Numbered from the stretch's first letter, positions 18,080 through 26,583 are shown. The stretch: 64,000 nt of DNA from JASHPR01 sp963815375 (GCA_963815375.1 CAWFGX010000001.1:248001-312000), one strand, 5' to 3'. Made by a program: numbers and translations. Notes: a model not told the origin generated them from the letters alone.

Positions 18080-18475
18080 ATACGCAGTCAACGCCCAGGT
18101 GCCTGGAGTTTCGGCTTGCTGACCCCAGGCCCCGCGGCATCAGCAGACTCCGGGCATGCTGGTGGTGCCACGGCCAGACTGCGTGGGGCCCAGCTGCAGG
18201 GCGCTGCTGTCCTGCTCCTGGTCAGCTTGCGGCGGTCGAGCAGTGTCTTCTTTCGTTCCGGTCCGGGTCACGCTGAGTCCGCGGGTGCTGCTGGCCCGGG
18301 GTGTCCGTAGTTCGCGTAAACGACGGGGGACCGGGGGGCGCGCCGTCATCGTCGAACCGGGCCCAGCGCAAACCGGTCCGCTACCTCATGGTCCTCGCCG
18401 GTCAATGTTGTTATCACTGTGCCGCCACTTTCTGCCCTCGCTTGGGAGCGAACCACGAACTGGCCACAGGAGTAA

Positions 18476-18856
18476 CTACCAGGACACTGGCGGCGCGGGT
18501 GCATGAGGCCGGGGTGGCGGGCCGCCGTCCACCGCCCCGTCCAGGCTGGGATACAGCCGCAGCAGCCCGATGGCTCCGGTACGTTCCAGCAGGCGCTGCA
18601 CGGCGGGCTGCACCCCCGCCAGCCGCAACTGCACGGCGGCCGAATCCGCGGCGGCGCGTGACTGCAACAGCGCCTGCAGCCCCTCTAGGGTGCACCAGGT
18701 GGTGGCAGTCATGTCCGCGACCAGCACCGTGGCACCGCCCGACAGGGCCTGTGTCAGCGAAGCGCGGACCTGCGCGGCATTGTCCAGGTCGATCCCGGCA
18801 GGCAGCCTCACCACCGAGCTGTGACCCAGCTCCCCGGGGACAGAGCATCCGTCCAC
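18476..18856 (-). CDS. STAS-domain anti-sigma factor antagonist-like protein
   Basis: A 126-residue STAS domain protein. After VVRLPAGIDLDNAAQVRASL the beta strand ATVLVADMTATTWCTLEGLQ carries the position where SpoIIAA/RsbV proteins have the phosphorylated serine (D-S-S-G). Here the sequence is TTWCTLEG, so the target serine is replaced by threonine/cysteine. It may bind an anti-sigma factor without classical phospho-control. GTG start at 18856. The gene is intact and convergent with the DUF5994-like gene. It differs clearly from the two DSSG-type paralogues at 22.5 and 30.4 kb. Confidence 0.7.
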   Translation of the reverse strand: MDGCSVPGELGHSSVVRLPAGIDLDNAAQVRASLTQALSGGATVLVADMTATTWCTLEGLQALLQSRAAADSAAVQLRLAGVQPAVQRLLERTGAIGLLRLYPSLDGAVDGGPPPRPHAPAPPVSW

Positions 18857-18995
18857 CCGCGAATACTAACCTGCAGGCCGCGCCGCGCCGCAGGCCCGGC
18901 GCGGCCTGCTCGCGGCGGCAGCGTCCGGTCGGGACCGCCTAGGCTGGCGGCCGGGTTCGCCAGTCACAGTGCGCCACACGACGCGGCGGTGAACG

Positions 18996-19080
18996 TTGAT
19001 CGCCGCGCACTGGGACGACCTGCTGCGCCTGGGGGGTTCGGTGAAGTTCGGGCAGGCCACGGCGTCGCTGATGCGCTGGG
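18996..19080 (+). pseudogene. Tn3-family transposase fragment
   Basis: Twenty-eight codons, IAAHWDDLLRLGGSVKFGQA followed by TASLM, match the C-terminal region of Tn3-family transposases (consensus EHWDxLLRLAGSLKxGxxxASLLV). The similarity stops abruptly near 19080. A short relic only. Confidence 0.5.
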
Positions 19081-19204
19081 GCGCGGTCATCGCCGGGGTT
19101 CTTCGGTGCGGGCCGGGGCTGGGCGGGCGGCCTGGGGGTGAGCGGCTGGTATGGGCCTCGAAGAAGCCGCGGGGCCGCAATCCGGGTTGTTACCATAAGT
19201 AAGG

Positions 19205-19522
19205 ATCTGGTGTGGCACACCACGTACATGCCGTGTCGAGCACCTGGGGGATGCGCGTTCCCCCGCGGCGAGTACTGGACCGGGCTGATCTCCGCTCTGG
19301 AAGACAGCCTGCGCCTGCACCGCCACCAGCCCGGCGCCCTGGCCGGGCTGGAAGAGTACCTGCACCGCCGCGCCCGCAGCATGATCGGCAGCCTGCTCCG
19401 CCTCGTCCGCGGCGCCGCGATCCAGGCCGTCCTCGACGGCACCGAGAAGATCACCCGCACCGCCCTCGACTGTCGGCGTCGACATCGCGTCCGAGACCGC
19501 CGGCCGTGAGCACCCGTGGTGA
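19205..19522 (+). pseudogene. TniB-like AAA transposition ATPase, 3' fragment
   Basis: C-terminal part of a TniB-type NTP-binding transposition protein: YWTGLISALEDSLRLHRHQP, LAGLEEYLHRRARSMIGSLL and RLVRGAAIQAVLDGTEKITR. After a shift near 19470 the natural end VGVDIASETAGREHPW leads to TGA at 19520-19522, which overlaps the TniQ start. The Walker A/B half is missing, because sequence before 19205 no longer matches. TniB hands target DNA to the TniA transposase. The overlap with the next gene shows that this pair was once translated as one unit. Confidence 0.6.
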
Positions 19523-20166
19523 CGCCCGACGACGGGCCGCTCCCGCCGCCGCTGCCCGTCCGCGTCCGGGCCGCCGCCGGGGAAACCGCCGAGTCCTACA
19601 TCCGGCGCCTGGCCCAGGCCAACCACCTGCGCCCGAGCCTGCTGCAGGTCTACGTCCGCAACCCCGACGTCCCCGCCGGGGCGATCAGGCTGCGGCGGCT
19701 CGCCGCCGTCAGCGGCAGTACCCGAACCGCGCTCGCCTTCGCCCTCACCGGCCTCACCCCTGCCAGCCAGCGGCACCTGCCGCCCCCGTCGCCGGCAGAA
19801 TCCCAGGCAGACCGCAAGGCCCGGCTGTTCGGCACCATCCGCGACGACGCCGCCCGCGGCATGTCCATCCGGCAGATCGCCGCCCGTCACCACGTCCACC
19901 GCCGCATGGTCCGCCAGGCCCTCGCCGAACCCGGCGACCCGCCGCCCCGCAAACGGGGAACCCGGCCGGCACCCGCTATCGGTCCCATCCAGGACGTCCT
20001 GGACAAACTCGCCGACCAGCCCCTCACCGTCTGGGAAATCTGGATCACCGTGACCGACCAGCACGACTCCGACGCCTCATACGCGGCAGTCAGGGACTAC
20101 ATCCGGAGCCGCCGTCCCGGCGGGCAGCCTGGACTGCCTCCAGGTCAGGTCACAGTCCCAAGGTGA
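19516..20166 (+). CDS. TniQ-domain protein with helix-turn-helix
   Basis: A 216-residue protein starting GTG 19516 inside the end of the TniB-like gene. Residues about 12-90 (LPVRVRAAAGETAESYIRRL, HLRPSLLQVYVRNPDVPAGA, IRLRRLAAVSGSTRTALAFA) match the TniQ N-terminal domain, the target-site factor of Tn7/Tn5053-type transposons. Residues 105-150 (GTIRDDAARGMSIRQIAARH, HVHRRMVRQALAEPGDPPP) form a helix-turn-helix like IS21/TniA DNA-binding regions. The C-terminal part (LTVWEIWITVTDQHDSDASY) may be a second such fold. No TniA transposase is present, so this is a remnant of a larger transposon. Confidence 0.65.
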   Translation: MVTPDDGPLPPPLPVRVRAAAGETAESYIRRLAQANHLRPSLLQVYVRNPDVPAGAIRLRRLAAVSGSTRTALAFALTGLTPASQRHLPPPSPAESQADRKARLFGTIRDDAARGMSIRQIAARHHVHRRMVRQALAEPGDPPPRKRGTRPAPAIGPIQDVLDKLADQPLTVWEIWITVTDQHDSDASYAAVRDYIRSRRPGGQPGLPPGQVTVPR

Positions 20167-20256
20167 CCGGGTCACGGCAGCTGCCCAGCTCATGGCCCTT
20201 GCCCGGCGATTTCACACGGCCCAGCCACATGCCGTCTGGCCTGCCTGGTACTACGC

Positions 20257-20283
20257 GTGTTACGCTCCTTTCAGACGTAATAC
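20257..20283 (+). promoter_or_regulatory. candidate operator before the RHH-like gene
   Basis: Near-perfect inverted repeat GTGTTACG (20257-20264), 11 bases, CGTAATAC (20276-20283; 7 of 8 paired), 30 bases before ATG 20313. Placement fits autoregulation by the ribbon-helix-helix-like product (inference). Confidence 0.4.
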
Positions 20284-20312
20284 GTGAAAGAAGCGAACTC
20301 GCGGAGAGCGGT

Positions 20313-20891
20313 ATGGGCAACGAGCCGGCGAGCCACATCGAGGAGCGGATAAGGGCGGCCTTCCCCGACGGCGCCATCGAGCGAGTCCAGGTACTGACCT
20401 ACGGTGACGACCCTGGAGTGGGACCGGGAGAGACCGCCGCCCGGGTCTTCCTCAGCCGGGCCGGCCGCCCGGAGGACCTGGAGGCCGACAAGGAGATCCT
20501 CAAGGCGATACCGGCGAGGCGGCCGCCTGCGGCCCTCGAACGGCTGGCCGGCGAACTGCCCTTCATCGCGTGGATCGAGTTCCGCCCTCCTGACGTGCCG
20601 GCCAGGCATGGCGGCTCCCCCCGAGCCGGGCCCGTCAGCAGGTTCAGCCCCCGCGAAAAGGCCAGGCCCCCCCCGGGCGGCCCGGATGAACCGCAAGAGC
20701 AGCTAACCCCCGTGATGACCCGGCTCGGGACCGCAGACCTGGCAGCCGTGGACACGCTGATCGCCGCCGGCATCGCGGGCAGCCGCGCCGAGCTCCTGCG
20801 CTGGGCCGTCAGCCGCATCCGCGAGCACCCGGCCTACGCCCAGCTCCAGGACCGCGTCCACGAGATCAGCAAACTCAAGGCCCAGTTCTGA
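20313..20891 (+). CDS. hypothetical protein with C-terminal ribbon-helix-helix-like region
   Basis: A 192-residue protein. The N-terminal half (EERIRAAFPDGAIERVQVLT, EILKAIPARRPPAALERLAG, ELPFIAWIEFRPPD) is unrecognised. A disordered proline-rich linker (about 100-130) joins it to RLGTADLAAVDTLIAAGIAG and SRAELLRWAVSRIREH, which has the strand-helix-helix pattern of ribbon-helix-helix DNA-binding proteins, ending in a short coiled coil. It could be an antitoxin-like repressor, but no toxin is adjacent. It lies between a TniQ gene and transposon-end-like repeats, so it may be cargo of that element. The start is supported by a GGAGAG stretch. Confidence 0.5.
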   Translation: MGNEPASHIEERIRAAFPDGAIERVQVLTYGDDPGVGPGETAARVFLSRAGRPEDLEADKEILKAIPARRPPAALERLAGELPFIAWIEFRPPDVPARHGGSPRAGPVSRFSPREKARPPPGGPDEPQEQLTPVMTRLGTADLAAVDTLIAAGIAGSRAELLRWAVSRIREHPAYAQLQDRVHEISKLKAQF

Positions 20892-21455
20892 CAGGCCCAG
20901 ACCGCCAAAACGGCCCGCGCGGCCACCACCGGCCCTGCCCGTCACGGTCTCTGCGGCAGAACCCCGCCACCAGCGAGAACCGGAGACCGTCCACCCCACC
21001 AGAGACCGCACAGCAGGGACCGCCTTAATTGAGACCCGGACCGTAATGGCCCGATTTAACTGAGACAGGGCCGACTTACCGGAGACGGGACACCCGCGAC
21101 GTCTGGCCGTCGCGCAGCAATGCCAGGATTTTTTTTGGATATAGCAGCTGCGAACCACTGGAGCAGCCGGATTGAGCCCGCCGAACTGGCCGGGACGTGC
21201 GCGTCTTTGTCGCCGGGGTCACAGCGCGCTTGTTGGCCAGGTAAATCCGGCATACCCTTAAACCGGGAGTAGCGCCCTAGCCGTGCCAGCGTACGCGCGG
21301 GGATTGCAAGCTCCGGCCGCTCTGGACCTCGGTGGCACCTGACAACTCCGGGTCGGCCAGGTGGCGCGTATGACAGATTATTTCCGCCAGCGGATCACGC
21401 TTCCTTACTCGTGTCCGTCACGAAGTGGCAGCATTCGCTGTTATCGGCCTAGGCC
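20892..21455. other. intergenic with transposon-end repeats
   Basis: About 560 bases without a protein gene. The first 200 contain the GAGAC repeats described separately. A run of eight T at about 21128-21135 lacks a clear preceding stem. The remainder is the upstream region of the sigma-factor gene. Confidence 0.5.
21025..21086 (+). repeat. three TTAnnnGAGAC repeats, candidate transposon end
   Basis: TTAATTGAGAC (21025-21035), TTAACTGAGAC (21056-21066) and TTACCGGAGAC (21076-21086) occur in the same direction; two more GAGAC at 20983 and 21002. Short irregular direct repeats like this are the transposase-binding sites at ends of Tn7/Tn5053-like elements. They fit the TniB-TniQ remnant 1 kb upstream. 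The matching left end was not found. Confidence 0.5.
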
Positions 21456-22397
21456 ATGTCACTAACTGCTGCTTCAGGAACGGCATCTGCCCGGGAGTCC
21501 GTAAGGGTGCTGCCCGCTGCGGCAGGCCGGGTGCGTCAGGACCTGGCCGGGCTGGATGACGCTGAGCTGCTGGTCATCGTCGGTTCACAGCCGCGCTCCA
21601 GCCACCGGCGGATGGCGGCATGTGAGCTGCTGGTCGGCCGCTACGATGGCTTGGTCAGGTCCTGCGTGCGCAGATACCCGCTCGGTCCTGAGCTCACGGA
21701 AGACCTCATGCAGGTCGGATATGTCGGCCTGGTGAAGGCGATCAACAACTTCGATCCTGCAGTCGGCGGCAGCCTTGGCGCCTACGCGCAGTCGTACATT
21801 ACCGGCGAGATCAAGCGGTACTTCCGGGACAAGCGCTGGCCGATCCAGGTCAGCCGCCCCGTCAAGGAACTGGCTATCGAGGTCCGCGCTGTGACCTGGC
21901 CGCTGACTCAGGAACTCGGCCGGACGCCGGCCGAGAGCGACCTCGCGCGGCACCTGGGGGTCAGCCGCCGTGACCTGCGAGATGCCCGGCTGGCGGAGAA
22001 GGCTTTTCAGCCGTCCTCGCTGGAAGCGCCGCAGTCCGGCCAGCCCGGCGGTCAGGCCAGCCTGGCTGACCTACTCGGCGAGGAGGACCCGCACATCGAG
22101 CACGTGCTCGGCATGCAGGCCCTCGCCACGCACTGGGGCGAGCTGCCACCACGCGAACAGCAAATCCTGCTCCTGCGGTTCTACGGCGGCATGACCCAGA
22201 CCCAGGTCGGCCGGCAGCTCGGCATCTCCCAGATGCACGTCTCCCGGCTGCTCGCCCACGCGCTCGGCTACCTTCGCGAGCGCCTGCTCGGTGTCCACGT
22301 GGAAAGCGGCCGCGCCCGCCGGCCAGTAGGCCGGGCCGGCCCCGGTGATCGAGAGGCCGGGCAGATTTCTGGCCCCCCACCGGGCATTTCCCGATGA
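21456..22397 (+). CDS. RNA polymerase sigma factor, SigB/SigF/SigG type
   Basis: A 313-residue stress/differentiation sigma factor. Region 2 is ELLVGRYDGLVRSCVRRYPL, TEDLMQVGYVGLVKAINNFD and LGAYAQSYITGEIKRYFRDK; region 3 spans RWPIQVSRPVKELAIEVRAV and LGRTPAESDLARHLGVSRRD; region 4 is ELPPREQQILLLRFYGGMTQ followed by the helix-turn-helix TQVGRQLGISQMHVSRLLAH. All parts are intact. A proline/glycine-rich tail of about 30 residues is extra. Such factors recognise GTTT / GGGTAT-like promoters and are restrained by RsbW-type anti-sigma factors. The STAS gene just downstream and the RsbW-like gene at 0.5 kb could belong to its control circuit. Confidence 0.9.
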   Translation: MSLTAASGTASARESVRVLPAAAGRVRQDLAGLDDAELLVIVGSQPRSSHRRMAACELLVGRYDGLVRSCVRRYPLGPELTEDLMQVGYVGLVKAINNFDPAVGGSLGAYAQSYITGEIKRYFRDKRWPIQVSRPVKELAIEVRAVTWPLTQELGRTPAESDLARHLGVSRRDLRDARLAEKAFQPSSLEAPQSGQPGGQASLADLLGEEDPHIEHVLGMQALATHWGELPPREQQILLLRFYGGMTQTQVGRQLGISQMHVSRLLAHALGYLRERLLGVHVESGRARRPVGRAGPGDREAGQISGPPPGISR

Positions 22398-22446
22398 GAC
22401 AGGAGCGGGCGTTGGGGCGTAGTGTCAGTATCTGGAAGCTGGTGAG

Positions 22447-22492
22447 CTAGCCGCCGGGTCCAGACCCCGCCTTGCTGCTGAGCAGGAGGGCG
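22447..22492 (+). promoter_or_regulatory. SD-sequestering leader of STAS gene 1
   Basis: GGGTC/GACCC small hairpin, then CGCCTTGCT pairing with AGC-AGG-AGGGCG; the AGGAGG ribosome site is inside the stem. The same leader with base changes that keep pairing precedes the STAS gene at 30386. Candidate translational switch. Confidence 0.55.
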
Positions 22493-22497
22493 TGCAG

Positions 22498-22995
22498 ATG
22501 TTCAGTGTGGATCTGAGTAGCGGTGTCGATCTGGGTATCCGTGAGCCCGGCGGCCCAGTGGTCGTGGCGCTGCGCGGGGAGCTTGACGTGATGGACGCCG
22601 CGAGCGTCGTGGCCCAGCTTTCTGCCGTGGCGGCGCGTGGGCGCGTGGTCATCGTCGACCTGGCTGGTCTGGAGTTCATCGACTCCAGCGGCCTAGCGGC
22701 CCTGGTCCGGGTGCGAAGGCAGGCCCGGCATGCCGGGGGTGATCTCCTCCTGGCCGCGCCGCAGCGCCAAGTGCTGCGGATCCTTGCGGTGACCCGGCTG
22801 ATAGACGCGTTCTCCGTGCATGACGGCGTGGCGGCGGCGGCTGTGACCACGGTGCGACTCGCCGGTGGCCGCTCGTCCCACCCTCATACCAAGGACAGGA
22901 CTGGCGGCACTGATCAGCCCACCTCCGTTGCTTCGCGAGCGCGGCCGGGCCCATTGCCCAAGCACTGGTTCCGGTCAGTGCACCGGACGGGGTAG
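22498..22995 (+). CDS. STAS-domain anti-sigma factor antagonist (DSSG type)
   Basis: A 165-residue RsbV/SpoIIAA-like protein. VVVALRGELDVMDAASVVAQ leads to VVIVDLAGLEFIDSSGLAAL, where the first Ser of DSSG is the expected phosphorylation site, and then GGDLLLAAPQRQVLRILAVT. Unphosphorylated antagonists bind anti-sigma kinases and free the sigma factor. A 45-residue basic, unstructured tail follows the domain. ATG 22498 is preferred (MFSVDLSS, shared with the paralogue at 30386) with AGGAGG upstream; GTG 22492 is possible. It lies 100 bases after the sigma gene in the same direction, so they may share a transcript. Confidence 0.85.
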   Translation: MFSVDLSSGVDLGIREPGGPVVVALRGELDVMDAASVVAQLSAVAARGRVVIVDLAGLEFIDSSGLAALVRVRRQARHAGGDLLLAAPQRQVLRILAVTRLIDAFSVHDGVAAAAVTTVRLAGGRSSHPHTKDRTGGTDQPTSVASRARPGPLPKHWFRSVHRTG

Positions 22996-23148
22996 CAATG
23001 CCAGGCACCGAGCAGTTCGCGATCGGGGCCGAGGCGAGCTGGCAGCGGCGGGCCTGCTGCGGTGAGGTGAGCCGGGACGGGTAGACCTGCTTGCGGCGTC
23101 AGCTGCCTTGTCAGGCGGGGGTGACGGTGCCGGGAGGATGGTGGCGGC

Positions 23149-23900
23149 ATGGCGGGCGAGCGGGCGGCACGGGTCTGGGCGCGGATCGCTGCTGCGCAGG
23201 AGGGTGACGGCCCGGTGTCGGTGGCTGCGCTGTGCCGGGCGGCGGCGCGCTGGCTGGGGGTTGATGGCGCGAGCGTGACAGCGGTGAGCGGCCTGGGGGC
23301 GCGGGAGCCGTTGTTTGCCTCGGATGAGCTGAGCGCCCTGCTGGAGGAGCTGCAGTTCACGACCGGGGAGGGTCCGGCGGCGGATGAGTTCGGGCTGGGG
23401 TCGCCGGTGCTGGTCGCGGACCTGGAGCTGGCGGCGGCGCGGTGGCCGGGGTTCGTGCCCGAAGCGGTGGCGGCGGGCGCGCGGGCGATGTTCGCGTTCC
23501 CGCTGCAGGCCGGGGCCATCCGGGTCGGGGTGCTGTCGCTGTACCGGGCGCAGCCCGGGCCGCTGACGGCCGGGGAGCTGGCCGACGTGCTGGTGTTCGC
23601 CGAGGTTCGCCCTGCAGCTGCTGCTGGATGCCGCCTCCGGCATCAGCGGCTCGCCGGAATACCGGCCGCTGGACGGGCTGTCGGACAGCCGGGCCGAGGT
23701 GTATCAGGCGACCGGGATGATCTCGGTGCAGCTGGGCGTGAGCCTGGAGGAGGCGCTCGTCGCGGCTGCGGGCGCACGCGTTTGCCGCCGGCACCGCGCT
23801 GGGCGATGTCGCCAATGATGTGGTGAACCGCAGGCTCCGGCTGCGTCCCGATCCCCGGCGCCAGGATGACCGTGGTGCCTGGGGCGAGGTTGCGGTGATG
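23149..23900 (+). pseudogene. GAF-ANTAR protein, frameshifted
   Basis: Sensor/antiterminator type protein. The GAF domain reads GDGPVSVAALCRAAARWLGV, EELQFTTGEGPAADEFGLGS and ARAMFAFPLQAGAIRVGVLS (frame 1, intact to about 23600). After a shift, LLLDAASGISGSPEYRPLDG and EVYQATGMISVQLGVSLEEA begin the ANTAR domain. A second shift near 23770 gives AHAFAAGTALGDVANDVVNR. The end is uncertain (a stop near 23899 in one frame; another frame runs into the next gene). ANTAR domains bind paired RNA hairpins and prevent termination. Partner of the neighbouring 23942 gene, to which it is related. Confidence 0.6.
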
Positions 23901-23941
23901 GCAGGGGCGCCCGGACGACAGCTGGGGTCTAGACTGGCGGC

Positions 23942-24671
23942 ATGGCAGCGACTGTGGACGAGCGCCTGGCGCAGGCGTTCGTCGAGCTGGCCGACACCCT
24001 GGTCGCCGGCTTTGACCTGATGGAGTTCCTGCACATGCTCACCGAGCGGTGCGTGGAGCTGCTGGAGGTGGACGCGGCGGGGCTGCTGCTGGCCGACGCC
24101 CGGGGCGCGCTGCAGCTGGTGGCGGCCTCGACCGAGCAGGCCAGGGTCGCAGAGCTGTTCCAGATCCAGAACGACGAGGGCCCCTGCCTGGACTGCTACC
24201 GCACCGGCCAGCCCGTCATCGTCAGCGACATCAGCGCCGGGCACGCCGCAGCGCGATGGCCGCGGTTCGCCGCGGCCGCCAAGGAGATGGGCTTCGCCGG
24301 GGTGCACGCCATCCCGATGCGGCTGCGCGACCAGGTCATCGGCACGCTGAACCTCTTCCGCACCGCGCCGGACGGCCTGGACCCGGCGGTGGCGCGGGCG
24401 GCCAGGGCGCTGGTCGACGTGGCCACCATCGGGATACTGCAGGAACGCGCGATCCGCGAGCAGGAACTCATAGCCGGCCAGCTGCAGGTCGCGCTCAACA
24501 GCCGGGTCATGATCGAGCAGGCCAAGGGAATCCTCGCCGAGCGGCTCCGGACCACACCCGACGAGGCATTCGTCGCTGCTGCGCCGCTACGCCCGCGACC
24601 ACAACTACCCGCTCACCCAGCTGGCCGGCGACGTCATCCGCGGCACGGCCCTCATCATCCGCGACAGCTAG
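23942..24671 (+). pseudogene. GAF-ANTAR RNA-binding regulator, one frameshift
   Basis: About 242 residues. The GAF domain (about 20-165) contains FDLMEFLHMLTERCVELLEV, DAAGLLLADARGALQLVAAS and RDQVIGTLNLFRTAPDGLDP; the ANTAR domain starts SRVMIEQAKGILAERLRTTP. A single one-base shift near 24575 separates this from YARDHNYPLTQLAGDVIRGT and ALIIRDS with a TAG at 24669-24671. With that base corrected the protein is complete. It would sense a ligand through GAF and act on nascent RNA through ANTAR. The presence of terminator-like leaders in the same window makes it a candidate partner, but this is speculation. Confidence 0.7.
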
Positions 24672-24745
24672 GCCGCAGCCGCACACCGCGCGCAGCCAGT
24701 CGACGCCAGGCCTGACGGGCTACGGCGCAGCTGCAGGTCGCCCGT

Positions 24746-25020
24746 TCATCCGCTCGGGACATTCGCCGCCGGACCGACGGTGTCGTCATCACGGCGCAGG
24801 CTTGCCGGGCCAGCACTGCCCGGGCTGGTGTGGATGAGCGCGGGTGCGTGCCGCCACACAAGGAAGGCGGCCGCGCCGACAAGCAGGGCCAGCGGCCACG
24901 TCATCGCCTTCACGCTCGCCCACACGCTGTGGTACGACGCCAAATGCGGGAGGGCGAATCCGAACGCAGCCGCGACCAGGGCGGCCGCGCCACAGCACGC
25001 AGGACCGTCCGGCCGCGTCG
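24746..25020 (-). pseudogene. possible membrane-protein remnant (lysyl-PG synthase TM-like)
   Basis: The stretch ALVAAAFGFALPHLASYHSV, WASVKAMTWP and ALLVGAAAFLVWRHAP resembles part of UPF0104/lysylphosphatidylglycerol-synthase transmembrane proteins (LPxLASYxxVWxxxxxMTW). Everything around it is unrecognisable and no start is convincing. A short decayed fragment; low confidence. Confidence 0.35.
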
Positions 25021-25618
25021 CGGCCGGGGCGTGGCGGTCACCAGCCGCTGCTGCCGGGGGACATCGTGGCTGCGGCCGATCCCCGACAGGACGCGCTGCC
25101 CCGCCGCTATCCCGCTGGCCACCGACGGCCCGGTGCTGGTTCTCATCGAATCCGGCCGCTGCCGCCAGCGCAGACTGACAGCCCGCGGGCCAGCCCACCG
25201 ACCGCCGTGCTCAGCGTCCCTCGGGCTGGAAGGCCTGGCCTGGCTCGCCCCGGGCAAGTAGCGACCGTCGCTGCCGAGGCGGGCCGGAACAGACCGCAGC
25301 TCTCATTTCGCGATGGCCGCGCAAGATGCTCGGCACCGGCGGGTGCCCGGCCGCCGCGTGAGCCTGGCTACCACGCCAGTCTTTCGGCTGCCGGTGAATC
25401 CCGCCGTTGTCATGAATGGGGCCGCTGCGGCTCGCCGGCGATCATCCCGTCTGGGTCAACGATCATCGTTGCGCGGTCCGGGCGGATCCGGGCTGACGAG
25501 CCTGCCGTTCTCCCCGGCCACCCCGCCGTCCGCGGCTGCGGCCCTGCTGATCTCACCCAGGCCTGGCTTACCGTCACCGCTCCCGGGAACGGCCCAGCGG
25601 CTCCGGGGATAACCGAGG
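25021..25618. other. no recognisable gene
   Basis: About 600 bases with open frames on several strands but no domain, motif or ribosome site that I can support. Confidence 0.4.
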
Positions 25619-25696
25619 TCACCGGTAATCCCGGTGCGCGCTGCTGGCGGGCGGCCCGGCAGCCAGGCCCGCGACGATCCAGATGATCATGCCCAT
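25619..25696 (-). pseudogene. truncated GlsB/YeaQ-like gene
   Basis: MGMIIWIVAGLAAG matches the first helix of the GlsB-like protein at 11.9 kb, with the same GAGGAG-CCGGTT-ATG start context, but the frame then leaves the family (PPASSAHRDYR) and stops after 25 residues. About three quarters of the gene is deleted. Leader element C lies about 90 bases upstream. Confidence 0.55.
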
Positions 25697-25785
25697 AACC
25701 GGCTCCTCAGCCCGTGACGAATCTGGCGCACGGCTTTGACCATCACTGGCCTGGCGCCTTGCCAGGAACCGGCCCGTACACGAAC

Positions 25786-25849
25786 AAGAAAACTCCGGAG
25801 CCCTGGACAGCCGCCATATTCTGGCACCGCAGCTGCCGGGGTCCGGAGC
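25786..25849 (-). promoter_or_regulatory. leader-RNA element C
   Basis: On the minus strand GCTCCGGACCCCGGCAGC, inner stems CAGC/GCTG and GCCA/TGGC around GAATA, then CTCCGGAG and TTTTCTTG. The outer stem and 5' block equal elements A and B while the inner stem differs. GGCGTATGC about 20 bases upstream, with GTTG 14 bases before it, resembles a SigB/SigF-type promoter. Confidence 0.6.
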
Positions 25850-26059
25850 AACGCTGTCAGCATACGCCGCACCGCACCCGGCCAACAGCGCATACCGGGC
25901 CCCAAGATCAGATCGCCCAGAACCCGGGTGACGCTCGCGGGTGAGGGAGGATAACTGAGCCCGAGGCGCAGTCGATCCCGCAGGGCCCGGTGCCGCGGCC
26001 GAGCGCGATGCCCTTCCCGGAAATACTAGAACGACAGATCGCTGGCTGTTGTCGCAGCA

Positions 26060-26300
26060 GCTTGTCGAATCGTTTCTGTCTCCGGAAGAGTACGCGATGC
26101 ATGTCGGGGTTCGGGATCCTTCTCGTCGTGGCCGGGCAATCTGCGCCGTTCACCGCCGCTGCGCGCAGCCGCTCGCGCGATGGCCGCGAGCGCCGCCGCG
26201 GCAGCCGGCGGTCCATGGAGAAGAACCCCCGGTCGGCCAGGTTGAGCATGCCGGCAGCTGGCGCAGAGCGCGATCGCCTCAGTGAAGGCCAGGCTGGCGG
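26060..26300 (-). pseudogene. IS4-family transposase remnant
   Basis: The minus strand contains AGMLNLADRGFFSMDR, the DRGF signature around the second catalytic Asp of IS4-family transposases, followed in shifted frames by LRAAAVNGADCPATTRR and MHRVLFRRQ-like sequence. No intact frame. It sits between leader elements C and D, so it probably inserted into a divergent intergenic region. Confidence 0.45.
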
Positions 26301-26514
26301 ATGACCCTCGTGACGGCGCGACGGGACGCCGGATGTCCTGATGCTGGCATGGTCGGTGATCAGTCGTGTGCGGTGAGCGGTCACGGGTGTGGCCGCGGAC
26401 GCTGACTGGGGCATCCCGTCCTGCGCAGCCTCGCCTGGAATGGACCATTAAGCCGTTGACTGACTACAAGGCTGGCTTGCGCAAAAGCCAGGGAAGCGTA
26501 TAGTAAAAAAAGAA

Positions 26515-26583
26515 GCTCCGGACCCAGGCAAGCGTGCCCGCTCGATATAGCGAACGCATCAGCAAGGGTCCGGTTTTCTTTTT
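26515..26583 (+). promoter_or_regulatory. leader-RNA element D
   Basis: GCTCCGGACCC, inner stems GCGT/ACGC and CGCT/AGCG around GATAT, then GGGTCCGG pairing with CCGGACCC, then TTTTCTTTTT. Preceded by GCGTATAGT about 20 bases upstream. A GAGGAGCCGGT-ATG start context like that of the GlsB genes follows at 26712 but leads only to a short frame; the next real gene is at 26891. Confidence 0.6.

Noticed and set aside
19087..20064. 325-codon minus-strand frame over the TniB/TniQ region
   Set aside because: Antisense to genes with recognisable transposon motifs.
21120..21140. run of eight T as an intrinsic terminator
   Set aside because: No stable stem directly precedes it and no gene ends nearby on the plus strand.
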